The position numbers and the translations under genes were made by a program. A stretch of DNA of 64,000 nucleotides from Clostridia bacterium (lineage in GTDB: Bacteria; Bacillota; Clostridia; UMGS1810): positions 61,005-125,004 of the forward strand of contig JAFSCF010000018.1 of assembly GCA_017436905.1 (NCBI GenBank). Direction: 5' to 3'. The notes below the pieces were generated by a model that saw only the letters and a list, made by a program, of their open reading frames with translations, searched no databases and was not told where the DNA came from. Shown piece by piece: positions 1 through 8,705 of the stretch; within the stretch, counting starts at the first letter, position 1, and the number at the start of each line of letters is the position of its first letter.

Positions 1-1
1 C

Positions 2-913
2 GCACACTCCGATACAGTTTTTGATAAAGGTTCGTTTGGTGATGAAGCAGTTAAAATATCAGGCGATAAAATTTACGGCCCCGGAGTTATAGACTGCAAA
101 GGCGGAATTGCCGTGGCATTGTTATCTATGAAAGCACTGTGCGAAAACGGATATAACAAACATTTGCGTTTAATAATTACGTCTGATGAAGAGGTTGACA
201 ACAGCCTTGCAAAATCCGAGGGTATTGATATTATAAAAACAATGTCTGCCGGATTTAAAAGCGCTTTCTGTTGCGAAGTAGGCAAAGAAGGCGAAATCTT
301 AGTTGCACGCAGCGGTATAATCAGACTTACCATTGAAGTTAAGGGAAAAGCCGCACACTCCGGCATTGCTTATTTTGACGGTGTGAATGCCATAGAAGAA
401 GCCTCACAAAAGATTATACGAATTCAAAAAAGCAGTGAGAAAGACGGCATCACATACAGTTGCAATCTTATAACCGGTGGCGAGAGAATTAACATCGTTG
501 CCCCCAAATGCAGTTTTCAGGTTGATATCCGTGTAAAATGCGCAGAAGATAAAGAAAAAGCTTTATCAGTAGTTAAAGAAATAGTAAACACCGACTATAC
601 CGGTGGCACTCATTCCACATTTAACATTGACAGCGAAAGAATGCCTATGGAAAAAACTAACGGCAATATTGCGCTTTTTGAAATCATCAAGGAAGTGGGA
701 CATAAATATCAAATTGAAAAAATTGATAATTACTGCACAAGCGGCGGAGGATCTGACGCAGCATACTCTGTTATTGCCGGAGTGCCGACAGTTTGCGGCA
801 TAGGTACTACGGGCGACTTTTGCCACACCACCAAAGAATACGCAGACATTGACTCTCTTGAAAAACGTGCAAAACTTATAAGTCAAACAATCTTATCGTC
901 GTCCCCCCGATAA
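2..913 (+). CDS. M20-family metallopeptidase, 5'-truncated by window edge
   Basis: This is the C-terminal part of a zinc-dependent M20 peptidase (carboxypeptidase G2/ArgE/DapE group), which cleaves peptide or amide bonds in the cytoplasm. Reading is open from base 2, so the start lies before the window. The first residues give the metal-site motif HSDTVF, followed by GPGVIDCKGG, which supplies the bridging aspartate. TSDEEVDN carries the catalytic-base region, AAHSG belongs to the dimerisation domain, and a late GGGSDAAY...CHTTKEY segment supplies the last metal ligands. The protein therefore looks intact apart from the missing N-terminus. The substrate cannot be told from sequence; a general di- or tripeptidase role is as likely as acyl-amino-acid hydrolysis. 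It converges on the malic enzyme gene, with two hairpin terminators between. Confidence 0.85.
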   Translation, partial: AHSDTVFDKGSFGDEAVKISGDKIYGPGVIDCKGGIAVALLSMKALCENGYNKHLRLIITSDEEVDNSLAKSEGIDIIKTMSAGFKSAFCCEVGKEGEILVARSGIIRLTIEVKGKAAHSGIAYFDGVNAIEEASQKIIRIQKSSEKDGITYSCNLITGGERINIVAPKCSFQVDIRVKCAEDKEKALSVVKEIVNTDYTGGTHSTFNIDSERMPMEKTNGNIALFEIIKEVGHKYQIEKIDNYCTSGGGSDAAYSVIAGVPTVCGIGTTGDFCHTTKEYADIDSLEKRAKLISQTILSSSPR

Positions 914-951
914 GATGATTATTTTTAACAAGTAATTATCTTATCTTAACA

Positions 952-1000
952 TTATACAAGTAAAAAGAAGTCCCATAAGGACTTCTTTTTACTTGTATAA
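952..1000. terminator. Bidirectional intrinsic terminator
   Basis: A perfect 22-bp stem (952-973 with 979-1000) closes a 5-nt loop between two convergent genes. The arms contain A and T runs, so it can act on both strands, ending the M20 peptidase transcript and the malic enzyme transcript. Confidence 0.85.
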
Positions 1001-1019
1001 ATTTTTCACAATATTGCAA

Positions 1020-1049
1020 CCGTACAAGTTTTTTCTTGTATGGTTTTTT
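1020..1049 (+). terminator. Second intrinsic terminator hairpin
   Basis: A 9-bp stem (1020-1028 with 1035-1043, one G-U pair) with a T6 loop is followed by a T-run. It is a back-up terminator for rightward transcription just before the stop codon of the convergent malic enzyme gene. Confidence 0.6.
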
Positions 1050-1064
1050 ATTTTTATAAAATGG

Positions 1065-2237
1065 TTATATTCTTGCAACACCGGTTTCTTTAGCAGTTTT
1101 AATAACGGCTTCTGCAACAACCTGAGCTACTCTTTTATCAAGCGCAGGAGCGATGATATTATCTTCGGATATTTCATCGTCAGGAATAAGTGATGCCAAA
1201 GCAAACGAGGTTGCAACTTTCATTTCTTCGTTTATGCAGGTTGCTCTGCAATCAAGTGCCCCACGGAAAATACCGGGGAATGCAAGTACGTTATTAATCT
1301 GGTTGGGGAAATCCGAACGGCCTGTACCTACAACACGTGCACCTGCTGCTTTTGCAACATCAGGCATAATTTCTGGTGTGGGATTTGCCATCGGGAACAT
1401 AATAGCGTCTGCCGCCATGGATTTTACCATATCGGCATTTACAAGATTTGGTGCGGAAACACCGATAAATACATCTGCTCCTACAAGAGCATCGGCAAGG
1501 TTGCCTTTTTTATGTTCAAGGTTAGTTACCTTTGAAACCTCTTCTTGCGCAGGGTTATTGTTTTCGTCACCCTCGCAGATAATGCCGAACCGGTCACAGA
1601 AAGTAAGGTTTTTAACCCCCATATTCATAAGGTGCTTTCCTATAGCGATACCTGCAGAGCCAGCACCGTTGATAACCACTTTAACTTTGCCGATTTCTTT
1701 TTTAACAAGTTTAAGCGCATTAATAAGCGCAGCGGCAACTACAATAGCAGTTCCGTGCTGATCGTCATGGAAAATCGGAATATCACAAATTTCTTTGAGT
1801 TTCTGCTCAATCTCAAAACAACGGGGAGCAGATATATCTTCCAGATTGATGCCACCGAAACTTCCTGAAAGCAAATATATTGTACGTACAATTTCATCTA
1901 CATCTTTAGATTTAATGCAAAGCGGAAATGCGTCAACATCAGCAAACGCTTTAAAAAGCGCACATTTACCTTCCATTACGGGCATACCTGCTTCGGGACC
2001 GATATCGCCAAGACCTAAGATAGCAGTGCCATCCGTAACAACTGCAACAAGGTTTGAACGGCGGGTGAGTTCGTAAGATTTATTAACATCCTTGCTTATT
2101 TCAAGACAAGGCTCTGCAACACCGGGAGTATATGCTAAAGAAAGGTCCTCTCTTGAGTTGATAGGCGCACGGGAGATAACTTCTATTTTTCCGTTCCACT
2201 CATAATGCTTTTTTAATGATTCCTGTCTGATATCCAT
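1065..2237 (-). CDS. NAD(P)-dependent malic enzyme
   Basis: Oxidative decarboxylation of L-malate to pyruvate and CO2 with reduction of NAD(P); cytoplasmic. The 390 residues match the short bacterial malic enzyme class. Tyr36 lies in AYTPGV, Lys91 in the MEGKCALF segment, the metal ligands Glu133-Asp134 in INLEDISAP and Asp158-Asp159 in FHDDQHGT, and the dinucleotide-binding loop GAGSAG is at 191-196. No C-terminal phosphotransacetylase-like domain is present, unlike MaeB. The ATG follows the dehydrogenase stop by 3 nt, and its Shine-Dalgarno site GGAGG lies inside the end of that gene, so the two are co-translated. Cofactor choice (NAD or NADP) cannot be read from sequence with certainty. 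Confidence 0.93.
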   Translation of the reverse strand: MDIRQESLKKHYEWNGKIEVISRAPINSREDLSLAYTPGVAEPCLEISKDVNKSYELTRRSNLVAVVTDGTAILGLGDIGPEAGMPVMEGKCALFKAFADVDAFPLCIKSKDVDEIVRTIYLLSGSFGGINLEDISAPRCFEIEQKLKEICDIPIFHDDQHGTAIVVAAALINALKLVKKEIGKVKVVINGAGSAGIAIGKHLMNMGVKNLTFCDRFGIICEGDENNNPAQEEVSKVTNLEHKKGNLADALVGADVFIGVSAPNLVNADMVKSMAADAIMFPMANPTPEIMPDVAKAAGARVVGTGRSDFPNQINNVLAFPGIFRGALDCRATCINEEMKVATSFALASLIPDDEISEDNIIAPALDKRVAQVVAEAVIKTAKETGVARI

Positions 2238-2240
2238 TTA

Positions 2241-3353
2241 TTAATCCTCCCAAGGGAATTTATACTGTGTAAGACCGAGTTCGTCACGAACTTCCATAAT
2301 TTCTTTCTGTACAGACTCGTTTATAGGTACACCGTCTTTACGTGCAAGGCGCACAAGGTATTCTTTTTCGCCCGCAGAATAGATGCGTTCAGCACCGGGA
2401 GCCTTTTTGGAATTACGAACAGAGCGAATGATTTCGCCTGCTTTTTTTCTACAGAGGTCTTCACCGAGGAAGTGATTTGTATCAATCGCTATAAAGAAAT
2501 GACCAAGGTGGTAAGGTGCTTTATTGCCGTCTGCATCCTTGCCGTCAAGCGCTTTTCCGTAACTACCATCCTGTAAAACTGCAGAAAGAAGTTCAACTAC
2601 CATAGCGTAGCCATAACCTTTATATCCGCCGAGTGCTTCGCCGATACCACCGAGAGTTGTAAGTGCTGCCGTACCGTTACGAATCATTTTAAGTGCTTCA
2701 CCTGCGTCACCTTCGATAGGCTCGCCATTCTGACCAATAATAGTTCCGGGGTGAACATCTTCGTTTATTCTTTCGTAATATTCAACTTTACCATTCTGTG
2801 TAATTGAAGAAGCACAGTCAATAAGGAAGTTGAACTCTTCGTCTGTAGGAATACCTATTGTAAGCGGGTTTGTACCAAACATTCCCTCTACACCGAAAGT
2901 GGGCGCAACAGAGGGGCGCGCGTTTGTACCTGTCATACCGATGCAACCTTCTTTGCAAGCCATATCTGGGTAATAGCCCGCAATGCCGTAATGGCATGAA
3001 TTACGTACAACAACCATACCCATTCCGTATTCTTTGGCTTTTGAAATCGCCATTTTCATTGCTTTATAGCCGATTACCTGCCCCATGCCGTCGTGTCCGT
3101 CAACAACAGCGGTGGTGGGGGTTTCTTTAATTATTTCAAAATTTGTAACAGGATTCTGGATACCGTCTCTGATTCTGTCGAGATATATAGGTTTGAAACG
3201 GTTTACACCGTGAGATTCAATACCTCTTTTATCAGACTCAAGCAAAATGTCTGCACAAATTTCTGCATCTTCTCTCGGAATACCATAGCCAACAAAAGAA
3301 TCGATCACAAAATTTGTAATAGTTTCCCAATCCACAATATTAGTTTTTGCCAT
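2241..3353 (-). CDS. Ldh-family (malate/L-lactate/ureidoglycolate) dehydrogenase
   Basis: A 370-residue member of the Ldh_2 family (YiaK/AllD/ComC), NAD(P)-dependent 2-hydroxyacid dehydrogenases with a fold unlike classical LDH. Family motifs seen are RGIESHG (43-49), the RNSCHYGIAGYY segment with catalytic His121, and GTNP (160-163). The family includes malate, lactate, sulfolactate, ureidoglycolate and 2,3-diketogulonate dehydrogenases. Direct coupling to malic enzyme makes malate the most likely substrate, giving oxaloacetate or consuming it; this is inference. ATG start with GGAGG eight bases upstream. A consensus promoter and a terminator-like hairpin precede it. Confidence 0.88.
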   Translation of the reverse strand: MAKTNIVDWETITNFVIDSFVGYGIPREDAEICADILLESDKRGIESHGVNRFKPIYLDRIRDGIQNPVTNFEIIKETPTTAVVDGHDGMGQVIGYKAMKMAISKAKEYGMGMVVVRNSCHYGIAGYYPDMACKEGCIGMTGTNARPSVAPTFGVEGMFGTNPLTIGIPTDEEFNFLIDCASSITQNGKVEYYERINEDVHPGTIIGQNGEPIEGDAGEALKMIRNGTAALTTLGGIGEALGGYKGYGYAMVVELLSAVLQDGSYGKALDGKDADGNKAPYHLGHFFIAIDTNHFLGEDLCRKKAGEIIRSVRNSKKAPGAERIYSAGEKEYLVRLARKDGVPINESVQKEIMEVRDELGLTQYKFPWED

Positions 3354-3384
3354 CTTAAATTACCTCCAAAAAAAATTTTCGCAT

Positions 3385-3420
3385 AAAAAAGCGCACTTAT
3401 TCCGTAAAAATAAGTGCACT
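3385..3420 (-). terminator. Intrinsic-terminator hairpin in the leader of the Ldh-malic enzyme operon
   Basis: On the minus strand an imperfect GTGCACTTATT / AATAAGTGCGC stem is followed by six T. It lies downstream of the promoter at 3443-3471 and upstream of the ATG at 3353. It may be an attenuator, or a terminator for read-through from the GNAT operon that happens to sit after the promoter. Confidence 0.65.
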
Positions 3421-3442
3421 CCAAAATCTCCATGCAACTAAT

Positions 3443-3471
3443 ATTATAAGTCAAAATATAGACGCTGTCAA
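3443..3471 (-). promoter_or_regulatory. Consensus sigma-A promoter of the Ldh-malic enzyme operon
   Basis: Minus strand: TTGACA (3466-3471), 17-bp spacer, TATAAT (3443-3448). Both hexamers are perfect. Transcription should start near 3436, giving a leader of about 80 nt that contains the hairpin at 3385-3420. Confidence 0.85.
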
Positions 3472-3497
3472 TCTTTTTTTAATATTTTTCAAATTCA

Positions 3498-4259
3498 TCA
3501 GTCAAATGCCAAGCCAAAGTATGTCGGCAAATCATCGTTTTCGCTGTCAAAAGTTTTATACATTGAAAATAGACGGTCGTCGCCGGCAACACGGAAATCA
3601 CCGGATTTGCACTCCAGAGCACGAGTTATCTGCGGTGCGTATGAGGTATCGCCCAAAAGTTCTATTCCGCGCAAAGTATTACCATCTACCCTTGCGGCAA
3701 GCAAAAAATTCTCTCCAACATAAAACTGTGCCTGTGCAGATAAATAAGCAATGTTTTCGTCTTCCTGCACTATGCCACCGAGTGGCAAAAAAGATTTTCT
3801 GATGCGCGTGTATTCATCAGCATCAATTTTGCGTATATCAATACTGTCAGCAGATGCACCACAATGTATATCGCCGATATTAGTGCAAATGGTATATTCC
3901 ATTTGTTCATAAAAGCCGAAAAGTTCTTTATTTTCAGGAACTAAAACCGCACCGGCATAACCGTTTGATAACAGATGCAAATGGGTATGCTCCATAAGTT
4001 TATGACATATTCCTTGTCTACGGTATTCTTTTGCGGTAGACACGGCATAAATATATGCAATGCGCTTATTATAAAACATGCAGTTGAACCAATAAAGAGA
4101 TGCTACTATATCATCTTTCACAAAACAGCACATACAACGTTCTTTACTGAAGGCAGTTTCAAAAAAAGTATTTATAGACTCATCAGTATCTCCGAATGAT
4201 TTCTTCCACAGTTTTTTTAGTTTGGAAATATGATTTTCTAATGGTTTATCAATATTCAT
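3498..4259 (-). CDS. GNAT-family N-acetyltransferase
   Basis: Likely transfers an acetyl group from acetyl-CoA to an unknown amine; cytoplasmic. The acetyl-CoA pyrophosphate-binding signature appears as YRRQGICHKLMEH (about residues 79-91), preceded by the strand IAYIYAVST. An upstream ATG at 4295 would overlap the previous gene by 47 nt. The ATG at 4259 has GAGG six bases upstream and overlaps the DUF2156 stop by 11 nt, so it is preferred (253 aa). The C-terminal half is less conserved, as in GNAT proteins with an added C-terminal domain. It is the last gene of the AraC-DUF2156-GNAT operon; there is no terminator before the next promoter. Confidence 0.82.
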   Translation of the reverse strand: MNIDKPLENHISKLKKLWKKSFGDTDESINTFFETAFSKERCMCCFVKDDIVASLYWFNCMFYNKRIAYIYAVSTAKEYRRQGICHKLMEHTHLHLLSNGYAGAVLVPENKELFGFYEQMEYTICTNIGDIHCGASADSIDIRKIDADEYTRIRKSFLPLGGIVQEDENIAYLSAQAQFYVGENFLLAARVDGNTLRGIELLGDTSYAPQITRALECKSGDFRVAGDDRLFSMYKTFDSENDDLPTYFGLAFD

Positions 4260-5160
4260 ATTCATCCTCAAGCATACACGCCCAGCATTTATCAATCATA
4301 TGGTGCGGATAGTAACTTTCCTTTGCTTTTCTAAGTCCCTCAAGTCCCATATCTTCTTCACGGTCAAGATATATTATATCAGGATATTTATTATGGAGAT
4401 ATGTTGCGAATTCACGGTTTATAACAGAATATGCGCCTTGCACATCGGCATACGCTTTTTCAAAATTAACATCGAATGTGGTATCGGACATCATATTTCC
4501 CATCGTAAACGCTACAACTTCTTCATTCACTAAAAGAATAAGTCCGTCCATACCAAGTTGTTTGTAATCCCTGAATGCTTTTTCAAGTGCTTTACGTTCC
4601 ATATGATAATCAGCCTCGAGATTTTCAGCAAGTTTATCGCTGTACCATCTGTCAGCCATATCTTTTGCTAAATGTATATTATCATCATTCAAAGGCTGCA
4701 CACTGTAATCAGGGTAATTAGCATAAAAACGGTTACAGTGGTTACGCTTACTCTGATATTTTCTGCCTTTAAGTTCGGCAAGGTCACAAATATCGTATAC
4801 ATAGTCAAAACTGCCACGTTCACAATGAAAACGGAATTTATCGGGATAAAGATTTTCTAAAATCCCCTTCTGTTCGGGACGTATTCCCGTAATTCTGCAT
4901 GGTATACCACGCTCTTTTGCGTCTTGTATAACGGCATCAAGAACAGCCTTTTTATCCCCTTCCCCTACGGGGAAAGGATACACAGAACGCTGGTTAAACT
5001 GTGAAAACAGCACCAGATGGTCATGCACTATGGCGGCATTTTGTCTGCCCCAAAGATACAAATTTACAAATGAGAACTCACAGCCACGTTCTTTTCCGTC
5101 TATTAGATATTTCTCATAAATTTGTTTATCGTATATTGTAACTGGTTTGAAATTTATCAT
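4249..5160 (-). CDS. DUF2156 (phosphatidylglycerol lysyltransferase C-terminal-like) protein
   Basis: About 303 residues of the soluble DUF2156 fold, two tandem GNAT-like halves related to the C-terminal domain of MprF. Recognised by the N-terminal SFVNLYLWGR segment, the central RKYQSKRNHCNRF motif and the C-terminal YLDREEDMGLEGLRKAK segment. No membrane segment is present, so it is not a lipid flippase. Family members are thought to be aminoacyl-tRNA- or acyl-dependent transferases, and the actual substrate is unknown. Start: the ATG at 5169 abuts AAGG with no spacing; the ATG at 5160 has nine bases and is preferred. It begins 17 bases after the AraC gene and overlaps the GNAT gene. Confidence 0.8.
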   Translation of the reverse strand: MINFKPVTIYDKQIYEKYLIDGKERGCEFSFVNLYLWGRQNAAIVHDHLVLFSQFNQRSVYPFPVGEGDKKAVLDAVIQDAKERGIPCRITGIRPEQKGILENLYPDKFRFHCERGSFDYVYDICDLAELKGRKYQSKRNHCNRFYANYPDYSVQPLNDDNIHLAKDMADRWYSDKLAENLEADYHMERKALEKAFRDYKQLGMDGLILLVNEEVVAFTMGNMMSDTTFDVNFEKAYADVQGAYSVINREFATYLHNKYPDIIYLDREEDMGLEGLRKAKESYYPHHMIDKCWACMLEDEYEY

Positions 5161-5177
5161 ATCTTTCATCCTTTTTG

Positions 5178-6047
5178 TTATTCGGCGGTCTTTGAATTTT
5201 CTCTGTCACCGATTACCTTTTTCTTGTACTGCAACGGCGTAAACCCGTAATTGCGTTTAAAAAGCGTTATGAATTTAGATTGGTCGGAAAATCCGCTTTT
5301 ATAGCACGCATCAGTTACAGATGAGCCGTTATAGAGCATTTCCGCCGCATTGGACAAGCGCTTGTTTTTAAGATATACTGACGGTGTCATTCGCAGTGCG
5401 TCAAAAAAGTGCCTTTCAAGCGAACTTAAACTTACGTGCGCTTCTTTTGCCAGTTCCGCTATGGAAATCTGCTCGGTAAATTTAGTGTTTATATAATTCA
5501 AGGTCTGATATACATCATGCGGATACAAATTTGACCGTATGTCAGAAGTTTCAGCAGAATTAAGATAATGCAAAAAACGCATAAAGTTATAGTTTTTTGA
5601 AAACTCGGTGTCCGAATTATGCATAAGGTCATTACACACCGCAAAAAATGCTTTCTGCTTGTCGGCAGGCAAAGTAAGCAGATTATTTTCTCCAAGTTCA
5701 CGATTGAAAAATATTTCAAGCAATTTCTCATTATTTTCGGCAGGAAACCAAATGCAATAATGTGTATGCGTATCGTTTGTATGGCATATACAATGATGGT
5801 ATTCGTACGGACGGGTAATTACCACACTGCCGGGGAAAACGGGATATATACGGTTTTCGACCATAAATGACACTTTACCCGTCATCGCTATATAAACCTC
5901 ACATTCGTTATGAACATGAGAGTAGTCAGTATTCATTTTAGAGAATCCGTCAATTTCGCCGTAAGAAACAGTAATATCAAAAGGTGTCAAGCCACTACAA
6001 TGTATGTTTTTATTATATAAAACTTCTTCTCTGTTCTTATTCGCCAC
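5178..6047 (-). CDS. AraC-family transcriptional regulator
   Basis: A 289-residue regulator. The N-terminal cupin sensing domain (about 35-125) shows HVHNECEVYIA and PGSVVITRPYEYHH; two C-terminal helix-turn-helix units (about 185-280) include ISIAELAKEAHVSLSSLERH and ACYKSGFSDQSKFITLFK. It starts with GTG preceded by AGGTGG seven bases upstream. It is divergent from the GH28-like/permease pair, the usual layout for a local activator responding to a sugar, so it probably controls that pair and itself. The inducer is not known. Confidence 0.9.
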   Translation of the reverse strand: MANKNREEVLYNKNIHCSGLTPFDITVSYGEIDGFSKMNTDYSHVHNECEVYIAMTGKVSFMVENRIYPVFPGSVVITRPYEYHHCICHTNDTHTHYCIWFPAENNEKLLEIFFNRELGENNLLTLPADKQKAFFAVCNDLMHNSDTEFSKNYNFMRFLHYLNSAETSDIRSNLYPHDVYQTLNYINTKFTEQISIAELAKEAHVSLSSLERHFFDALRMTPSVYLKNKRLSNAAEMLYNGSSVTDACYKSGFSDQSKFITLFKRNYGFTPLQYKKKVIGDRENSKTAE

Positions 6048-6081
6048 AAAAGTACCACCTTTGTCAATAATAGTTATGACG

Positions 6082-6111
6082 ATTTTATCATATTTTTCGC
6101 TTAAAAGTCAA
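6082..6111 (-). promoter_or_regulatory. Promoter of the AraC operon
   Basis: Minus strand: TTGACT (6106-6111), 18-bp spacer, TAAAAT (6082-6087), about 35 bases before the GTG start. The divergent GH28 gene has a -10-like TATAAT at 6149-6154 without a good -35, as expected for an activator-dependent promoter. Confidence 0.55.
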
Positions 6112-6188
6112 TGGTTTTAACAACTTTTTTGTTAGATAATAGAAATGTTATAATAACTACAATATATAAATCTGAAAGGACTGTGTAT

Positions 6189-7700
6189 ATGAAAAAAATT
6201 ATAGCAAGCGAAATTGCTGTTTTAGACAGTAACGTCCACACCGGTGGCGGTACCGATGTTACAGATAAACTTCAGGCAGCTCTTGACGAGGCTCTTTCGT
6301 GCGACGGTGTTCACCTTGTAGTTGACGGTGCTGCACTTGTAAAAGGACTTAAACTCCATTCAAATACAATTATCGAATGTATAAACGATGACTGCGGTTT
6401 CTTTATGGCAGACCACACAAACAGACCTATACTTACAAATGCAAACTGGGCGCTTAAAGGCAAAGGTAATAAAAACATCACAATTATCGGCGGAACATAC
6501 AACCACAACTGCACCAAGCAGGACCATGATGTACCCGCTTCCCAATATCCTAACCCTGAAGGCGAAATGACGCCTGAATACGCCGCAATTCATCGTATAT
6601 ATCTTATGGAATTTTACGGCATAGAAAACTTTAAACTTTCGGGCGTAACTTTTAAAAACCAGAGAACTTACACCTTTACTATGGGCAACTTTAAAAATGT
6701 TATTATCGAAAACTCTTCTATCGATATGGCAGAGCACGTTCACCCAAGCAATCAGGACGGATACCATTTCTTCGGTCCTGGACAGTTCCTCACTATGAGA
6801 AACTTACGTGGTTGCACAGGTGACGACTTTATAAATCTCGCACCCGACGAAATGGACGGCAAATCTCCCATCACCGATGTACTCATTGACGGTATCTTCT
6901 TTGACGAGGTTTGTCAGGGTATTCGTATGTTGTCTGAAAAAGACGGTCTTCTCGACCGCATAACTGTGCGCAATGTTACAGGAACTTACCGTATGTTCGG
7001 CTTCAGCATTATTCCGTTCATCACAGGTAACACATTTGGTAATGTAGGCGACTTGTACTTTGAAAATATTGATTTAAGACAGATCCCCGAAACATATCAT
7101 TATACACCAATGCAGTTCTTCGGTGCAGGTGGCAATATAAAATCATTAACTCTTAAAAATGTACGTTTCCATAATCCTGTAAGAGGTTCTTTGGTGTTTG
7201 ATATCGGCAGACCCTTCTTCTTTGCACCTGACGAACTTACTGAGGATGAGATCGAAGAGTATAACATTGATATGAGCCAGTATCCCGTTAAAGACTGGAT
7301 GCCCGACAAACAGTACAGACCGACAATCGGCACGTTCACCATTGACGGCTTGACAATTGATACTGACGAAGTAATGAACGACAAAAACTATATGGAATTC
7401 AGATACAACTTTGACAACCTCATTCTTAAAAACATTCATGTGTTCCGCAAAGGAGATATACCTGCATCAGGTATACTTTTCAAACTTGCAAACGAAGCCA
7501 AAATCGGCAATCTTATCATAGAAGATGTTTTTGCAGAAAAACTTGGTGCTGTATTAAGTACTGATACCGGGAACGAAATAGGTTTATTAAAAGTAAGTAA
7601 TGTAACCTTGAAAGACGGCGGAAAGATATTTGACACTGACGACGCATCTGTCGGTGCAACACTTACCTCGGATATAAATGAGGTGACAACAAATAAATGA
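6189..7700 (+). CDS. GH28-like right-handed beta-helix protein (polygalacturonase-type)
   Basis: A 503-residue parallel beta-helix protein related to glycoside hydrolase family 28 (pectin-degrading). The core GH28 motifs are modified: NQDG (188-191) in place of NTDG and CTGDDFINL (209-217), giving Asp190, Asp212 and Asp213 as the likely acid/base triad. Helical-coil repeats such as NFKNVIIENSSIDM and NIKSLTLKNVRFHN fill the rest. There is no signal peptide, so it probably acts in the cytoplasm on imported oligosaccharides. ATG at 6189 with GAAAGGA nine bases upstream; a longer frame from 6111 lacks such a site. The stop overlaps the permease start (ATGA). Confidence 0.78.
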   Translation: MKKIIASEIAVLDSNVHTGGGTDVTDKLQAALDEALSCDGVHLVVDGAALVKGLKLHSNTIIECINDDCGFFMADHTNRPILTNANWALKGKGNKNITIIGGTYNHNCTKQDHDVPASQYPNPEGEMTPEYAAIHRIYLMEFYGIENFKLSGVTFKNQRTYTFTMGNFKNVIIENSSIDMAEHVHPSNQDGYHFFGPGQFLTMRNLRGCTGDDFINLAPDEMDGKSPITDVLIDGIFFDEVCQGIRMLSEKDGLLDRITVRNVTGTYRMFGFSIIPFITGNTFGNVGDLYFENIDLRQIPETYHYTPMQFFGAGGNIKSLTLKNVRFHNPVRGSLVFDIGRPFFFAPDELTEDEIEEYNIDMSQYPVKDWMPDKQYRPTIGTFTIDGLTIDTDEVMNDKNYMEFRYNFDNLILKNIHVFRKGDIPASGILFKLANEAKIGNLIIEDVFAEKLGAVLSTDTGNEIGLLKVSNVTLKDGGKIFDTDDASVGATLTSDINEVTTNK

Positions 7701-8563
7701 ACGGCTATTTAATGCTTATTTTTTCTACCATAGTTATGTCTTACGACTTTTGTCTGGATAAGCAATACCAGCGTATGGCAGGCACTTCTATGCGTGTGGG
7801 ACTTAACTATAATATTATATGGGGATTAGTTGAAGCGGTAATATTTTTTGCAATAAACGGCTTTAAACTGGCCATAACACCTTTTTCGATTATTATGGCA
7901 TCAATATTTGCACTTTGTGTAATGGCATACAAAATAATTGGTCTTAAGATATTAAAAAAAGGCGGAATTTCGCTTTATACGATGTTTCTTATGACCGGCG
8001 GAATGATGGTGCCGTACGTATACGGACTGATAGTTTTAAACGAAAGTTTTTCTCTGCTTCAGTTTATAGGGCTGATAGTAGTTTTAATTGCTGTGGTAAT
8101 GGCATATTACAGTGCAGTTACTCTTTCTAAAAAATTGCTGTTTCTGTGCGTACTGGTGTTTTTTGTAAACGGTATAACAAGCGTTGTTACAAAAGTGCAT
8201 CAGATAGAAACTGTGATGGCGGTTGTATCTTCTATGGAACTGCTTATACTTACAAGCATTTTAAGAAGCATCTTTGCGGCGGCTGCTTATCCTTTTGCAG
8301 TTAAATCAGACAGCGAAAAATCGCCTTTAACGATAAAATCCACATCAGTTATAATAGCGTCCGCACTTATATGCTGCATATCTAATATGATAAATTTTAC
8401 ATATGCAAAAACTGTGCCGGCAACAGTTTTATACCCTATCATAACAGGCGGAACTATTCTTTTCTCTTTAATCGCAAACAAAATAATTTTTAAAGAAACA
8501 GCCACAAAGAAAATGGTTATGGCAGTTGTTTTGTGCATTATAGGTTTACTTCTGTTTCTGTAA
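7697..8563 (+). CDS. DMT/EamA-superfamily permease
   Basis: An integral membrane protein of 288 residues with about ten predicted hydrophobic helices in two homologous halves, typical of drug/metabolite (EamA) exporters and importers. The start overlaps the GH28-like stop as ATGA, implying translational coupling. The context suggests movement of a sugar acid or oligosaccharide product handled by the GH28-like protein, but the direction and substrate are not visible. A terminator follows directly. Confidence 0.8.
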   Translation: MNGYLMLIFSTIVMSYDFCLDKQYQRMAGTSMRVGLNYNIIWGLVEAVIFFAINGFKLAITPFSIIMASIFALCVMAYKIIGLKILKKGGISLYTMFLMTGGMMVPYVYGLIVLNESFSLLQFIGLIVVLIAVVMAYYSAVTLSKKLLFLCVLVFFVNGITSVVTKVHQIETVMAVVSSMELLILTSILRSIFAAAAYPFAVKSDSEKSPLTIKSTSVIIASALICCISNMINFTYAKTVPATVLYPIITGGTILFSLIANKIIFKETATKKMVMAVVLCIIGLLLFL

Positions 8564-8569
8564 AAGTTA

Positions 8570-8597
8570 AAAGCCTTGATTTTTCAAGGCTTTTTTT
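8570..8597 (+). terminator. Intrinsic terminator after the permease
   Basis: Stem GCCTTGA (8573-8579) / TCAAGGC (8584-8590) with flanking A and T runs; ends the GH28-permease operon. Confidence 0.85.
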
Positions 8598-8668
8598 AAT
8601 TTTTATCCGTGTCAAAAAAATTGACAAAATTTATATATATAATTTTTTAAAATTTTATGTTTAGAAAA

Positions 8669-8697
8669 TTGACAAGAGGGTAATTTTTATGTATAAT
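8669..8697 (+). promoter_or_regulatory. Consensus promoter of the pfl operon
   Basis: TTGACA (8669-8674), 17-bp spacer, TATAAT (8692-8697); both hexamers perfect. The start point near 8704 coincides with the first base-paired stem of the riboswitch. Confidence 0.9.
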
Positions 8698-8705
8698 GAA
8701 TTTAT

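Noticed and set aside
1153..1761. 202-codon plus-strand open frame
   Set aside because: Antisense shadow inside the malic enzyme gene, whose motifs are unambiguous.
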